Assembly (NCBI RefSeq): GCF_024703995.1
Contig: NZ_JAMXQV010000035.1
Span: 1 to 64,000, forward strand
DNA length: 64,000 bases
Direction: 5' to 3'
Source of the DNA: Amycolatopsis iheyensis
Lineage (GTDB): Bacteria; Actinomycetota; Actinomycetes; Mycobacteriales; Pseudonocardiaceae
The notes under the pieces were generated by a model. The model was given only the letters and a program-made list of their open reading frames with translations, was not told where the DNA came from and made no database searches. Positions 16,416 to 24,535 of this stretch are shown one piece after another (the stretch's first letter is position 1; each line of letters opens with the position of its first letter). A program made the translations under genes and the position numbers.

Positions 16416-17615
16416 ATGGCGTTCGACGTCGCTCGTATCCGTGGGCTCTTTCCCGCGCTGGGTGACGGCTGGATTCACTTCGACGGCGCCGCCGGAATGC
16501 TGGTCCCGGAACAGGTCGCTTCGGCCGTTTCCACGGCGATGCGCGCCCCGGTGTCCGGGCCGGGTGGAGCGTTTCCGGCCTCACAACGCGCGGAAAGCAT
16601 CGTGACCGCGGCCCGCCGGGCCGTGGCCGACCTGGTCGGGGCCGACCCGGCCGCCGTCGTGCTCGGGCCGAGCGCGCCGGTGATGCTGCGCCGGCTCTGT
16701 GACGCGCTCGCCGAGCGCTGGACGATCGGCGACGAGGTCGTCGTGTCGAGGCTCGACGAACAAGCCAACCTCGCGCCGTGGCAACGCGCCGCGAAACGCG
16801 TCGGGGCCGTCGTGCGCTGGGGTGAGATCGACATTGAAACGTGCGAACTGCCCGCGTGGCAGTACGAGCAGCTCGTGTCGGCGCGCACCAAGGCCGTCGC
16901 GGTCACGCTCGCGTCCGGGTCCGTCGGCACCCGGCCGGACGTCCCGACGATCATCGAGTTCGCCAAGCGGGTCGGCGCGCTCGTCGTCGTCGACGCCACC
17001 TACGCCGCGCCCTTCCTGCCGCTCGACATCAACGCGCTCGGCGCCGACGTCATGGTCGTCTCCGCGCAGGCGTGGGGCGGCCCGTCCGTCGGCGCGCTCG
17101 TCTTCCGCGACCCGGAGCTGATCGAGCGGATCCCGTCGGTCTCGCTCGACCCGACCGCCCGCGGCGCCGCCCGGCTCGAGCTCGGCCCGCACGCGTACCC
17201 GCTGCTGGCCGGGCTGATCGCGTCGATCGACTACCTGGCGGGCCTCGACGACGCCGCCGCCGGGTCACGCCGCGAGCGCCTGGTCACCTCGCTCGGCTCG
17301 GCGAAGTCGTACCACGCCGGGCTGCTCGCGCAGCTGTCCACGGAACTGCTGTCGTTGCGGCACATCATGGTCATCGGCAACGCGATGAGACGCATTCCCG
17401 CGCTCGCGTTCGCCGTCGCCGGCAAGAAGGCGCCCGAAGTCGCCGAATACCTGGCGTCGCAGGGGTTGTGCGCCTTCGCCGACGACGGTGCGGCGGGCGT
17501 CTTCGCGTCGCTGGGAGTCGGAGAAGTGGGCGGCGCCGTGCGGATCGGGCTCGCCCACTACTCCAACGTCTTCGAAATCAACCAGCTGGTGCGGGTCCTC
17601 GAAGAACTGCGTTAG
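16416..17615 (+). CDS. Class V aminotransferase (cysteine desulfurase-like), Rv3778c-type
   Basis: 399 residues of PLP fold type I. Visible features are IHFDGAAGMLVPEQV at the N-terminus, ELPAWQYEQL, VVVDATYAAPFLPLDI with the cofactor Asp, and SAQAWGGPSVGAL where the lysine of the usual SxxK is replaced by an Ala-Trp segment. I cannot point to the Schiff-base Lys with certainty, so catalytic competence is open. It diverges from bpa and converges on the quinone oxidoreductase (four-base overlap), the same trio order as recalled around Rv3777-Rv3780. Confidence 0.75.
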   Translation: MAFDVARIRGLFPALGDGWIHFDGAAGMLVPEQVASAVSTAMRAPVSGPGGAFPASQRAESIVTAARRAVADLVGADPAAVVLGPSAPVMLRRLCDALAERWTIGDEVVVSRLDEQANLAPWQRAAKRVGAVVRWGEIDIETCELPAWQYEQLVSARTKAVAVTLASGSVGTRPDVPTIIEFAKRVGALVVVDATYAAPFLPLDINALGADVMVVSAQAWGGPSVGALVFRDPELIERIPSVSLDPTARGAARLELGPHAYPLLAGLIASIDYLAGLDDAAAGSRRERLVTSLGSAKSYHAGLLAQLSTELLSLRHIMVIGNAMRRIPALAFAVAGKKAPEVAEYLASQGLCAFADDGAAGVFASLGVGEVGGAVRIGLAHYSNVFEINQLVRVLEELR

Positions 17616-18589
17616 GACTTCGCGGCCAGCAGGATCTTCCCGAACACCGAGCCTTCGTCCATCGCGCGGTGCGCCGACGCGGCTTCGGCCATCGGCACGA
17701 CCTGGTCGACGATCGGCTTCACGGTGCCCTCGGAAACCAGCGGCCACAGGTTTTCCCGGACGTCGGCGACGATCGCGGCCTTCTGCTCCAGCGGCCGGAA
17801 CCGCAGGCCCGCGGCGAACACCTGGGCCCGCTTGCCGAGCAGCGCCCCGACGTTCAGCTCGCCCTTGACCCCGCCCTGCATGCCGATGATCACCAGCCGG
17901 CCGTCCTGCTGCAGCGCGTTCACGTTGCGCCCCAGGTAGGACGCGCCCATGTTGTCGAGGATGACGTTCGCGCCGCCGGTCTCCTTCCGGAGCACCTCGA
18001 CGAAGTCCTCGTCCTTGTAGTTGATCGCGATGTCGGCGCCGAGCTGGCGGCAGCGGTCGAGCCGCTCCGCCGAACCCGCGGTGACGGCGACGGTCGCGCC
18101 GAGCGCCTTGCCGACCTGGATCGCGTGCGTGCCGATGCCGCCGGCGCCGCCGTGGACCAGCAGCACCTCGCCTTCGGTGAGCTTCGCGTGCATCACGACG
18201 TTCGCCCAGACCGTGCACGCCACCTCGGGCAGCGCGGCGGCGGTGATCAGGTCCACCTCGGCCGGCACGGGCAGCAGCTGCCCGGCCGGGACGGCGGCCT
18301 TCTGCGCGTAACCACCGCCGGCGAGCAGCGCGCAGACCTCGTCGCCGACCGCCCAGCCTTCGACACCTTCGCCGAGTTCGGTGATCGTGCCGGAGCACTC
18401 CAGGCCGATGGTTTCGCTGGCGCCAGGCGGCGGCGGGTAGTTGCCCTGCCGCTGCAGGAGGTCCGCGCGGTTGACTCCGCTCGCCGCGACGTCCAGCAGC
18501 ACTTCGCCGGGCCCGGGACGCGGATCCGCGACCTCCGCCCACTCGAGAACGTCCGGGTCACCTGGTTCACGGATGGTGATCGCGTACAT
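17612..18589 (-). CDS. NAD(P)H:quinone oxidoreductase, zinc-independent MDR family
   Basis: 325 residues. The N-terminal GroES-like half has VAASGVNRADLLQRQGNYPPP and LGLECSG-type ETIGLECSGTI; the Rossmann half has LLVHGGAGGIGTHAIQVGKALGA. No structural or catalytic zinc ligands are seen, as expected for quinone oxidoreductases. It probably reduces quinones or enones in the cytoplasm using NADPH. It is divergent from the M28 peptidase gene with about 80 bp between starts. Confidence 0.9.
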   Translation of the reverse strand: MYAITIREPGDPDVLEWAEVADPRPGPGEVLLDVAASGVNRADLLQRQGNYPPPPGASETIGLECSGTITELGEGVEGWAVGDEVCALLAGGGYAQKAAVPAGQLLPVPAEVDLITAAALPEVACTVWANVVMHAKLTEGEVLLVHGGAGGIGTHAIQVGKALGATVAVTAGSAERLDRCRQLGADIAINYKDEDFVEVLRKETGGANVILDNMGASYLGRNVNALQQDGRLVIIGMQGGVKGELNVGALLGKRAQVFAAGLRFRPLEQKAAIVADVRENLWPLVSEGTVKPIVDQVVPMAEAASAHRAMDEGSVFGKILLAAKS

Positions 18590-18671
18590 GTGTCGACTGT
18601 ATACCGGCCGCTGAACTTCCCGCCGAATGACGCATTGACGTACTACTCATTCGGAACAAAGGTGAGCAACC

Positions 18672-20213
18672 ATGTCACCCATTCGAAGAAGAATCCTGCC
18701 GCCGGTGGCCCTGGCCGCCTGCGCGACGCTGGCGCTCGGCCTGACCCCGGCCGCCGCCGCGAACACGGTCCCCGACGGCCCCGCCCTGGCGAAGCAGCTC
18801 GTCAAGAAGGTCGGCGTCGACGGCGTCAACCGGCACCTCATCGCCCTGCAGCGGATCGCCGACACCAACGGCGGCACCCGGGCGGCGAGCACCGAAGGCC
18901 ACAAGAAGTCCGCCGAGTACATCGCGAACAAGCTCACCGCGGCCGGCTTCCAGGTGACCCGCCAGGAGTTCCCGTTCACCTACGCGGAGACCCTGGCCGA
19001 GAAGCTCACCGCGGGCGGCGCGAACGTCCCGGTCATCGCGATGGAGTACACCGTCTCGACGCCCGTCGGCGGCATCACCGCGCCGCTCGCCGTCGTCCCG
19101 GTCGACGACACCAGCGGCTGCGAGGCCACGGACTACAGCGCCGACGTCGCCGGCAAGATCGCGCTGATCAAGCGCGGCGGCTGCTCGTTCGCGCAGAAGC
19201 AGGAGACCGCCGCGGCGGCCGGCGCGATCGGCGCCATCGTCTACAACAACACCGACGGCGCCCTGAACGGGACCCTGGGGGACCCGGCCGTCGCCAAGAT
19301 CCCGACCGGTGGCGTGACGGCGGCCGCGGGCGCGCAGCTGGCCACCCTCGGCGGCCAGAGCGTGACGCTGGAGCTGCGGGCCTTCCAGGAGGCGCGGACC
19401 AGCTACAACGTCATCGCCGAGACCAAGACCGGGCGCAAGGACAACGTCGTGATGCTCGGGTCGCACCTCGACAGCGTCCCGGCGGGCCCGGGCATCAACG
19501 ACAACGGCTCCGGCTCGGCGACCCTGCTCGAGACGGCGCTGCAGCTGGGGAGCAGCCCGAAGGTCAACAACGCCGTCCGGTTCGGCTTCTGGAGCTCGGA
19601 GGAGTTCGGGCTGATCGGCTCGACCTACTACGTCGACCAGCTGAGCTTCGAGCAGCAGCTGGACATCGCGCTGTACCTGAACTTCGACATGATCGGCTCG
19701 CCGAACGCCGGGTACTTCGCCTACGACGGTGACAACTCCGACGGCGTCGGCGCGGGCCCCGGCCCGTACGGCTCGGCGCAGATCGAGAAGACCTTCGTCG
19801 ACTTCATGCAGGCCGCGCGGGGCGTCTCGCTGGAGGGCACCGACTTCACCGGCCGCTCGGACTACGGCGAGTTCATCGCCGTCGGCATCCCGGCCGGCGG
19901 TCTGGACACCGGCGCCGAGGTGCTGAAGACCCCGGCGCAGGCGGCGAAGTGGGGCGGCACGGCGAACATCGCATTCGACCCGTGCTACCACCAGGCCTGC
20001 GACAACCTGGGCAACATCGACCGGGTCGCGCTGGACCGCAACGCGGACGGCGTCGCCTGGGCCCTCGGCGTCTACGCGACGAGCACCGAGAGCGTCAACG
20101 GCGTCAAGCCGGGCAAGAGCAAGACGGTCAAGCAGAAGGCCGCCGAACGCGGCGCGCAGCGGAACTTCTCCGCTCGTGCCGTCGCCGGTGACCCGCACGC
20201 GCTGACCGCGTAA
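18672..20213 (+). CDS. Secreted M28-family aminopeptidase with PA domain
   Basis: 513 residues. A Sec signal peptide (RRRILPPVALAACATLALG, cleaved near AAAAN) leads to a mature zinc aminopeptidase. The M28 domain spans about 35-130 and 240-460 and is interrupted by a PA (protease-associated) insert at about 130-235 (KIALIKRGGCSFAQK). Metal ligands include His and Asp of VMLGSHLDSV and INDNGSGSA, the Glu pair in WSSEEFGLIGS and the final His in CYHQACDN. It resembles Streptomyces griseus aminopeptidase S with a C-terminal basic extension. A strong terminator follows. Confidence 0.92.
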   Translation: MSPIRRRILPPVALAACATLALGLTPAAAANTVPDGPALAKQLVKKVGVDGVNRHLIALQRIADTNGGTRAASTEGHKKSAEYIANKLTAAGFQVTRQEFPFTYAETLAEKLTAGGANVPVIAMEYTVSTPVGGITAPLAVVPVDDTSGCEATDYSADVAGKIALIKRGGCSFAQKQETAAAAGAIGAIVYNNTDGALNGTLGDPAVAKIPTGGVTAAAGAQLATLGGQSVTLELRAFQEARTSYNVIAETKTGRKDNVVMLGSHLDSVPAGPGINDNGSGSATLLETALQLGSSPKVNNAVRFGFWSSEEFGLIGSTYYVDQLSFEQQLDIALYLNFDMIGSPNAGYFAYDGDNSDGVGAGPGPYGSAQIEKTFVDFMQAARGVSLEGTDFTGRSDYGEFIAVGIPAGGLDTGAEVLKTPAQAAKWGGTANIAFDPCYHQACDNLGNIDRVALDRNADGVAWALGVYATSTESVNGVKPGKSKTVKQKAAERGAQRNFSARAVAGDPHALTA

Positions 20214-20219
20214 GCACGG

Positions 20220-20256
20220 AAAAGGGGCCGTCCCACGCCGGGACGGCCCCTTTTTT
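20220..20256 (+). terminator. Intrinsic terminator after the M28 peptidase
   Basis: Stem GGGGCCGTCCC (20224-20234) with GGGACGGCCCC (20240-20250) and a run of six T. It lies between two converging genes, and the A-rich opposite flank lets it serve both directions. Confidence 0.9.
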
Positions 20257-20262
20257 CGTGTC

Positions 20263-21198
20263 TCAGCCCAGGTTGCTGGTGCCGAACGTGTCGCACCGCG
20301 CGGGTTCGCCGGTCTGGAAGCCGGTGGTGAACCACTTCTTGCGCTGCGCGGACGTGCCGTGGGTGAACTTCGAGCGGTCGACCTGGCCGCCGCCGAGGTT
20401 CTGCTGGATGTAGTCGTCACCGATGCGGGACGCGGTGTCCAGCGCGGACGCGATGTCGTCCTGGGTGATGTCGGTGATCAGCGGCTTGCCGCTGTCGGTC
20501 GGCGTCGTCGAGGCGTGGTTGGCCCAGACACCGGCGTAGCAGTCGGCCTGCAGCTCCAGCCGGACCGAACCGGACGTCGGGCCGGTGCCCGTGCCCTTCT
20601 TCGACGTCCCGAGCAGGTTCTGCACGTGATGGCCGTACTCGTGGGCGAGCACGTAGGACTCGGTGAAGAGGCCGCCCTGCGCGCCGAAGCGCGTCTTCAG
20701 CTCGTCGAAGAAGGAGAGGTCGATGTAGACCTTGGAGTCGGCCGGGCAGTAGAACGGCCCCGTGTCGGAGGTGGCGCTGCCGCACCCGGTGCGGACGCCG
20801 CCGTTGAAGAAGTTCGTCGTCGACTTCCGGTAGGTCGAGCCGGAGCGCGCGAACTGCTGCGTCCAGTAGTCCTGCACGGAGTTGACGACCGCGACGATCG
20901 CGCAGTCGTGGTTGCTGTTGGCGTCGGAGCCCTTCTTGCACTGGCTGTCGAGCTTCGAGTTGTCGACCTGCTGGCCGGACCCGACGCTGCCGAGCCCGCC
21001 ACTCAGGCCGCTGCCGCCGCTCCCGCCGATGCTCACCCCGCCGAGCTGGGAGAGCACGAAGTAGATGATCAGGCCCACCACGCCGAGCCCGCCACCACCG
21101 AGTGCCACGCGGCCGCCGATCCCGCCGCCACCACCGCCGCTACCGCGCAGGTCCTGGACCTCGGAGGTGTCCAGGCCGGCGTCGTCGTCGAACCTCAC
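20263..21198 (-). CDS. Neutral zinc metallopeptidase (YpfJ/KPN_02809 family), membrane anchored
   Basis: 311 residues from a GTG at 21198. The N-terminus is cytoplasmic and acidic (RFDDDAGLDTSEVQDLRGS), followed by a glycine-rich segment and one transmembrane helix (LGVVGLIIYFVLSQLGGVSI). The extracellular part has the zinc motif HEYGHHVQ (HExxH) after SYVLAHEYGHH, and the downstream ELQADCYAGVWANH, whose Glu is a likely third ligand. N- and C-terminal Cys pairs could form disulfides outside. No ribosome site is visible before the GTG; a -10-like TACCAT just upstream suggests a leaderless message. Confidence 0.9.
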   Translation of the reverse strand: MRFDDDAGLDTSEVQDLRGSGGGGGGIGGRVALGGGGLGVVGLIIYFVLSQLGGVSIGGSGGSGLSGGLGSVGSGQQVDNSKLDSQCKKGSDANSNHDCAIVAVVNSVQDYWTQQFARSGSTYRKSTTNFFNGGVRTGCGSATSDTGPFYCPADSKVYIDLSFFDELKTRFGAQGGLFTESYVLAHEYGHHVQNLLGTSKKGTGTGPTSGSVRLELQADCYAGVWANHASTTPTDSGKPLITDITQDDIASALDTASRIGDDYIQQNLGGGQVDRSKFTHGTSAQRKKWFTTGFQTGEPARCDTFGTSNLG

Positions 21199-21815
21199 CC
21201 GCGAATGGTACTGCGCCGTTCGTTACCGATCCGACCGCAGCCACGGCGGAAACCGGCACCTTGCGCTGATCGGCTGCGAAACGTCTCCGCCTCCTTTGGC
21301 CGGATCGGTAACGAGCCCGGGCCACCGCCGTCGCGCTGACGGCGGCAACCCGGGCTCTGGTACCGAGGTTATGTCTTTGTTTCGGTCGAGCGGTTGGCCG
21401 CGGCCGGGCCGGCGTTCAGGCGCTGTCGTCCCGACTGCCGAGGTCGGGACGCGATACAGGCCCGATCGACGCCGAATGCGTGAACGCACCGTAGAAGCCC
21501 GCTGACATGCTGTTCGCAATCGCGCCCGGCCCGTTCGGATGCCGTTCCGGTCGCGGGGACACAGCTGGCGGTCAACCGCGAGAATCACCCGCCACGCAAC
21601 CACCTGACCTCTCCTGGTGGGGAGCCGGGCCGACGCGCCGCCGTCGCCGCGCCATACCCTGGCCGACCGGCCACCGACAAGCAGAATGCGCCTTTTCCGC
21701 CCGAGTCTCAACCTTTTCGTGACCCCACCTTCGGGCGATGTTGCGACGGCATTTTTACCGGCATCGGATCGGACTCGGACCGCGCGGTCCCTTGATCAGC
21801 GTTCTACGCTGCCTT
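21199..21815. other. 617-bp gene-free interval with a long hairpin
   Basis: No convincing gene. The interval carries the upstream regions of the metallopeptidase (minus) and the MarR gene (plus). A bipartite inverted repeat at 21314-21358 pairs GAGCCCGGG with CCCGGGCTC and, inside it, CCGCCGTC with GACGGCGG. This could be a terminator or structured RNA. I could not match it to a known riboswitch. Confidence 0.5.
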
Positions 21816-21833
21816 ATGACCGAGGAGCGGCCT

Positions 21834-22286
21834 GTGCGTTGGTTGGACGAAGCCGAGATGGCGGCGTGGCGCTCCTACATCGTCGCGACCCTGCGGCTGC
21901 GGCAGCGGCTGCACCGCGAGCTGGCCGTGCAGCACGACGTGTCACTGGTCGACTACGAAGTGCTGGTGTGCCTGGAGATGCAGGCCGGCCACCGGATGCG
22001 GATGTCGGAGCTGGCGGTCCTGATGGGATCGACGAAGAGCCGGCTGTCCCACCAGATCGGCCGGCTCGAGGACGCGGGGGTGGTCCGGCGGGCCCGCGAC
22101 CCGGAGGACAAGCGCGGCGTCATCACGGAGCTGACGGAGGAGGGACTGGCGTTGCTCCGGACCGCGGCGCCGACCCACCTGGAAGGGGTGCGAGAGCACC
22201 TCATCGACCTGTTGAGCCCCGAAGAGCAGGCGACGATCGCCGCCGCGTTCGACCGGGTGCTCGAGCACCTGTCGGAGGTGGACTGA
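21834..22286 (+). CDS. MarR-family transcriptional regulator
   Basis: 150 residues from the GTG at 21834, chosen because GAGGAG at 21822-21827 lies six bases upstream; an in-frame ATG at 21816 is the alternative. The winged-helix core is MRMSELAVLMGSTKSRLSHQIGRLEDAGVV with the wing ARDPEDKRGVITELTEEG, flanked by dimerisation helices. It shows the classic DxR wing (DPEDKRG). The target is not evident: no adjacent transporter or oxidoreductase is oriented as an obvious partner. Confidence 0.88.
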   Translation: MRWLDEAEMAAWRSYIVATLRLRQRLHRELAVQHDVSLVDYEVLVCLEMQAGHRMRMSELAVLMGSTKSRLSHQIGRLEDAGVVRRARDPEDKRGVITELTEEGLALLRTAAPTHLEGVREHLIDLLSPEEQATIAAAFDRVLEHLSEVD

Positions 22287-22322
22287 CCCGGGCGCGGCTA
22301 CTCCGCGCCCGGGGCCTGGAGC

Positions 22323-22408
22323 GGTAGCGGTGGGATTCGAACCCACGGAGAGGTTGCCCCCTCGCATGTTTTCAAGACATGTTCCTTCGGCCGCTCGGAC
22401 ACGCTACC
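22323..22408 (-). tRNA. tRNA-Ser(TGA)
   Basis: An 86-nt cloverleaf on the minus strand. Acceptor GGTAGCG pairs with CGCTACC, the anticodon stem-loop is CATGTCTTGAAAACATG with anticodon TGA, there is a long class II variable arm, and the T-loop is GTGGGTTCGAATCCCAC. CCA is not encoded. Confidence 0.95.
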
Positions 22409-22474
22409 TCGCTCCACGAGGGTAGCCGACGCACTCGGCGGCAACCTGAACCCGGCCCGCGACGTGCTTCCGGC

Positions 22475-22879
22475 ATGGGAACGGGCCAACGCGGTGGTGC
22501 GGTCGGGGCTTTCGCGATCCTGGGGTTGCTGGCGCTGGCCCTGGCCGGCGTCTTCGGAGCCCAGACGTACGACGAAACGCGTTCGCGCGTGCTGCCGGCC
22601 CGCGTGACGGCGGTGGACGACGCCCACCACCGCGTGACGGTGGCCTACACCGCCCCGGACGGCACCCCGGCGACCAGGACGGTGTCGACCGGCACGGCCA
22701 AGCCCGGCCGGCACCCCGTCGGCCGGCCGGTCGAGCTCCGCTACTGGCCCGAGACCGGCCGCGTCGACCTCGACGAGGGGATCCCGCCGGTCGCGGGGCT
22801 GGCGGTCGCCGGGGCGTTCGTGCCGATCGCGGCGGTGGGTTTCGCTGTGTCGCTGCGGCGGATGCGGGCCCGGTCGTGA
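22475..22879 (+). CDS. DUF3592-type small membrane protein
   Basis: 134 residues with a transmembrane helix near the N-terminus (VGAFAILGLLALALAGVFGA) and another near the C-terminus (AVAGAFVPIAAVGFAVSL). The loop between them is extracytoplasmic and beta-rich (VTAVDDAHHRVTVAYT, VGRPVELRYWPETGRVDL), the layout of DUF3592 proteins. Function is unknown. It overlaps the next gene (GTGA), which has the same layout. Confidence 0.65.
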   Translation: MGTGQRGGAVGAFAILGLLALALAGVFGAQTYDETRSRVLPARVTAVDDAHHRVTVAYTAPDGTPATRTVSTGTAKPGRHPVGRPVELRYWPETGRVDLDEGIPPVAGLAVAGAFVPIAAVGFAVSLRRMRARS

Positions 22880-23301
22880 AGGCGCGCCCGGTGACTGCGG
22901 GCGGGCTGCTCCTGCTGGTGCTCTTCGTGGCGTCCCTGTTCGGGATCGGGTTCCTCGTGGACCACTACCGAGACCGCGCGGGCTCGGTGGTGGCCCCGGC
23001 GACGGTCGAGCGGCTCAGCGCCGTGGACGAGGTCGTGGCGCTGGTCGGCGACCGGTACTACGACGTGCGGACCAGTTGGAAGTACGACCGCCGCACGCGC
23101 AAGTGGTCCGGGCCGGGGTACGTGCGAGGCAGCCACTTCGAGGTCCGCTACTGGCCCCACGAAGACCGGATCGCCCAGGACACCGCCGGCGAAGTGTGGC
23201 TGCCGGGTTCGTGGGCGATCGCCATCCCGTTCACCGGCGCCGCCGTCGGGTTCGGCGGCCTGGTGCTCTCGGCCCGCCGGTCTACGTCCAGCTCAGCGTG
23301 A
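22876..23301 (+). CDS. DUF3592-like small membrane protein
   Basis: 141 residues from a GTG that overlaps the preceding stop. Two membrane helices (GGLLLLVLFVASLFGIGFLV and AIPFTGAAVGFGGLVLSA) enclose a loop with FEVRYWPHEDRIAQD that parallels VELRYWPETGRVDL of its neighbour. They look like diverged tandem paralogues that may form a complex. The 3' end overlaps the convergent patatin gene by 20 bases. Confidence 0.6.
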   Translation: MKARPVTAGGLLLLVLFVASLFGIGFLVDHYRDRAGSVVAPATVERLSAVDEVVALVGDRYYDVRTSWKYDRRTRKWSGPGYVRGSHFEVRYWPHEDRIAQDTAGEVWLPGSWAIAIPFTGAAVGFGGLVLSARRSTSSSA

Positions 23302-24121
23302 GCGCCGCTCCTTGCGCCCGGCCCGCCTCCGCGGCCGGCGTGCGGGCCGTCGGGTCCAGCGGGTTCTCGCCGATCGCCGCCACGGCTTCCTCGTCCGGGG
23401 TGACCAGCGTGACTGCCGCGCCCGCCGCGCGCAGGTCGTCCAGCACCGCCGACAGCGGCTTCTCCATCGGGAGCGGGGAATCCGCGCCCAGCGGGGAAAT
23501 CACCGTGACGCGTGTGGCGCCCGCGGCGTAGTCGGCGTTCTCGGCCGAGCGGACGCCGCCGTCGACGTAGCGGCGGCCTTCGATCGTCACCGCCGGCCAG
23601 ACGCCCGGGACCGCGCAGCTCGCCGCCACCGCGTCGACCAGCGACACCCCCGACGCGCGGTCGAAGCGGCGTGGCTCGCCCGTTTCCGCGTCGACCGCCA
23701 CGATCACCAAGCGCTGCTCCGGCCAGTCGTGGGACGGCAGCCGCGCCTCGATCACCGCGTGGCGCTCCGCCTCCGGCACCGTCGGCGCCGCGAGCGCCAG
23801 CTTGCCGACCGCGCGACGGATCTCCGCCGGGTCCGTGGCGCCGGTGACCGCGCCGCCGAAGTCGGCCGCGAACTTCTCGAAGTCGATTTCGGCCGGGATC
23901 TCCGGCGCCTGGCGCGCCGGGTCGACCTGGCGCGCGAACAGCTCCTCCAGGGAAAGCCCGCTCGTCACCTGCGCCGCGACCGCCGAACCCGCGGACGTGC
24001 CGACGAACAGGTCGGCTCCCGTCAGGTCCTGGCCGTGCTCGGCCAAGCCCACCAGCAACCCCGTCGTCCACGCGATTCCGGCGACCCCGCCGCCGCCCAG
24101 CACCAAAGCCTGTCCGCCCAT
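23282..24121 (-). CDS. Patatin-like phospholipase
   Basis: About 279 residues. The oxyanion glycine loop LVLGGGGVAGIAW is followed by the nucleophile elbow FVGTSAGSAV (GxSxG) and the catalytic Asp in RYVDGGVRSA (DGG), so the Ser-Asp dyad is intact. It probably hydrolyses acyl esters of phospholipids in the cytoplasm or at the membrane; there is no signal peptide. ATG 24121 is preferred because AAGGTG lies five bases upstream; a GTG at 24130 is also in frame. Confidence 0.88.
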   Translation of the reverse strand: MGGQALVLGGGGVAGIAWTTGLLVGLAEHGQDLTGADLFVGTSAGSAVAAQVTSGLSLEELFARQVDPARQAPEIPAEIDFEKFAADFGGAVTGATDPAEIRRAVGKLALAAPTVPEAERHAVIEARLPSHDWPEQRLVIVAVDAETGEPRRFDRASGVSLVDAVAASCAVPGVWPAVTIEGRRYVDGGVRSAENADYAAGATRVTVISPLGADSPLPMEKPLSAVLDDLRAAGAAVTLVTPDEEAVAAIGENPLDPTARTPAAEAGRAQGAALTLSWT

Positions 24122-24151
24122 GGCCGACACCTTAGCGACGGGGTCCGACAG

Positions 24152-24433
24152 TTACGGCCGCTTCAACGCCTGGGCCGCGATCCGCGCCCGCACCTCGGGC
24201 CGCCGCAGCGGCGGCACCGTCGCCGGCGGCTGACGGCGTTCGGGCAGCTGCTCCAGCAGCCGCGTGGTGATTTCCGTGATCTCGGCGACCGCGGCTTCGA
24301 ACGGCTCGCGCGTGGCGTCCGACAGCGACTGCACGCCGGTCACCTTGCGGACGTACTGGCGCGCCGCGGCCTCGATCTCCTCGTCGGTCGCGGCCGGCTG
24401 GAGTCCACGGAGGGTGGTGATGTTTCGGCACAT
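24152..24433 (-). CDS. DUF2277 family small protein
   Basis: 93 residues beginning MCRNITTLRGLQP, the characteristic start of DUF2277, then helices rich in Ala and Glu (EEIEAAARQYVRKVTG). It is cytoplasmic with no known function; the conserved Cys2 and Arg3 hint at metal or nucleic-acid contact, but this is not established. It lies behind the patatin gene on the same strand with a 30-bp gap upstream of that gene's start. Confidence 0.8.
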   Translation of the reverse strand: MCRNITTLRGLQPAATDEEIEAAARQYVRKVTGVQSLSDATREPFEAAVAEITEITTRLLEQLPERRQPPATVPPLRRPEVRARIAAQALKRP

Positions 24434-24535
24434 AGCGCCCAGGGTACGACTCTTCGGAGCCCCGGATCACACGGTTGGGTAGGCCCGGCCCAACGTCGTT
24501 GACGCCCCGGGCCGCGCTTGGGCAGTGTCGGGGAA

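Noticed and set aside
16841..19732. A 963-codon plus-strand open frame across three genes
   Set aside because: It runs through the aminotransferase, the antisense of the quinone oxidoreductase and the M28 gene in wrong frames; low-complexity Arg/Gly composition.
21199..21815. ydaO-type or other known riboswitch before the metallopeptidase or MarR gene
   Set aside because: I could not match the conserved core of any riboswitch that I know; left as an unassigned hairpin.
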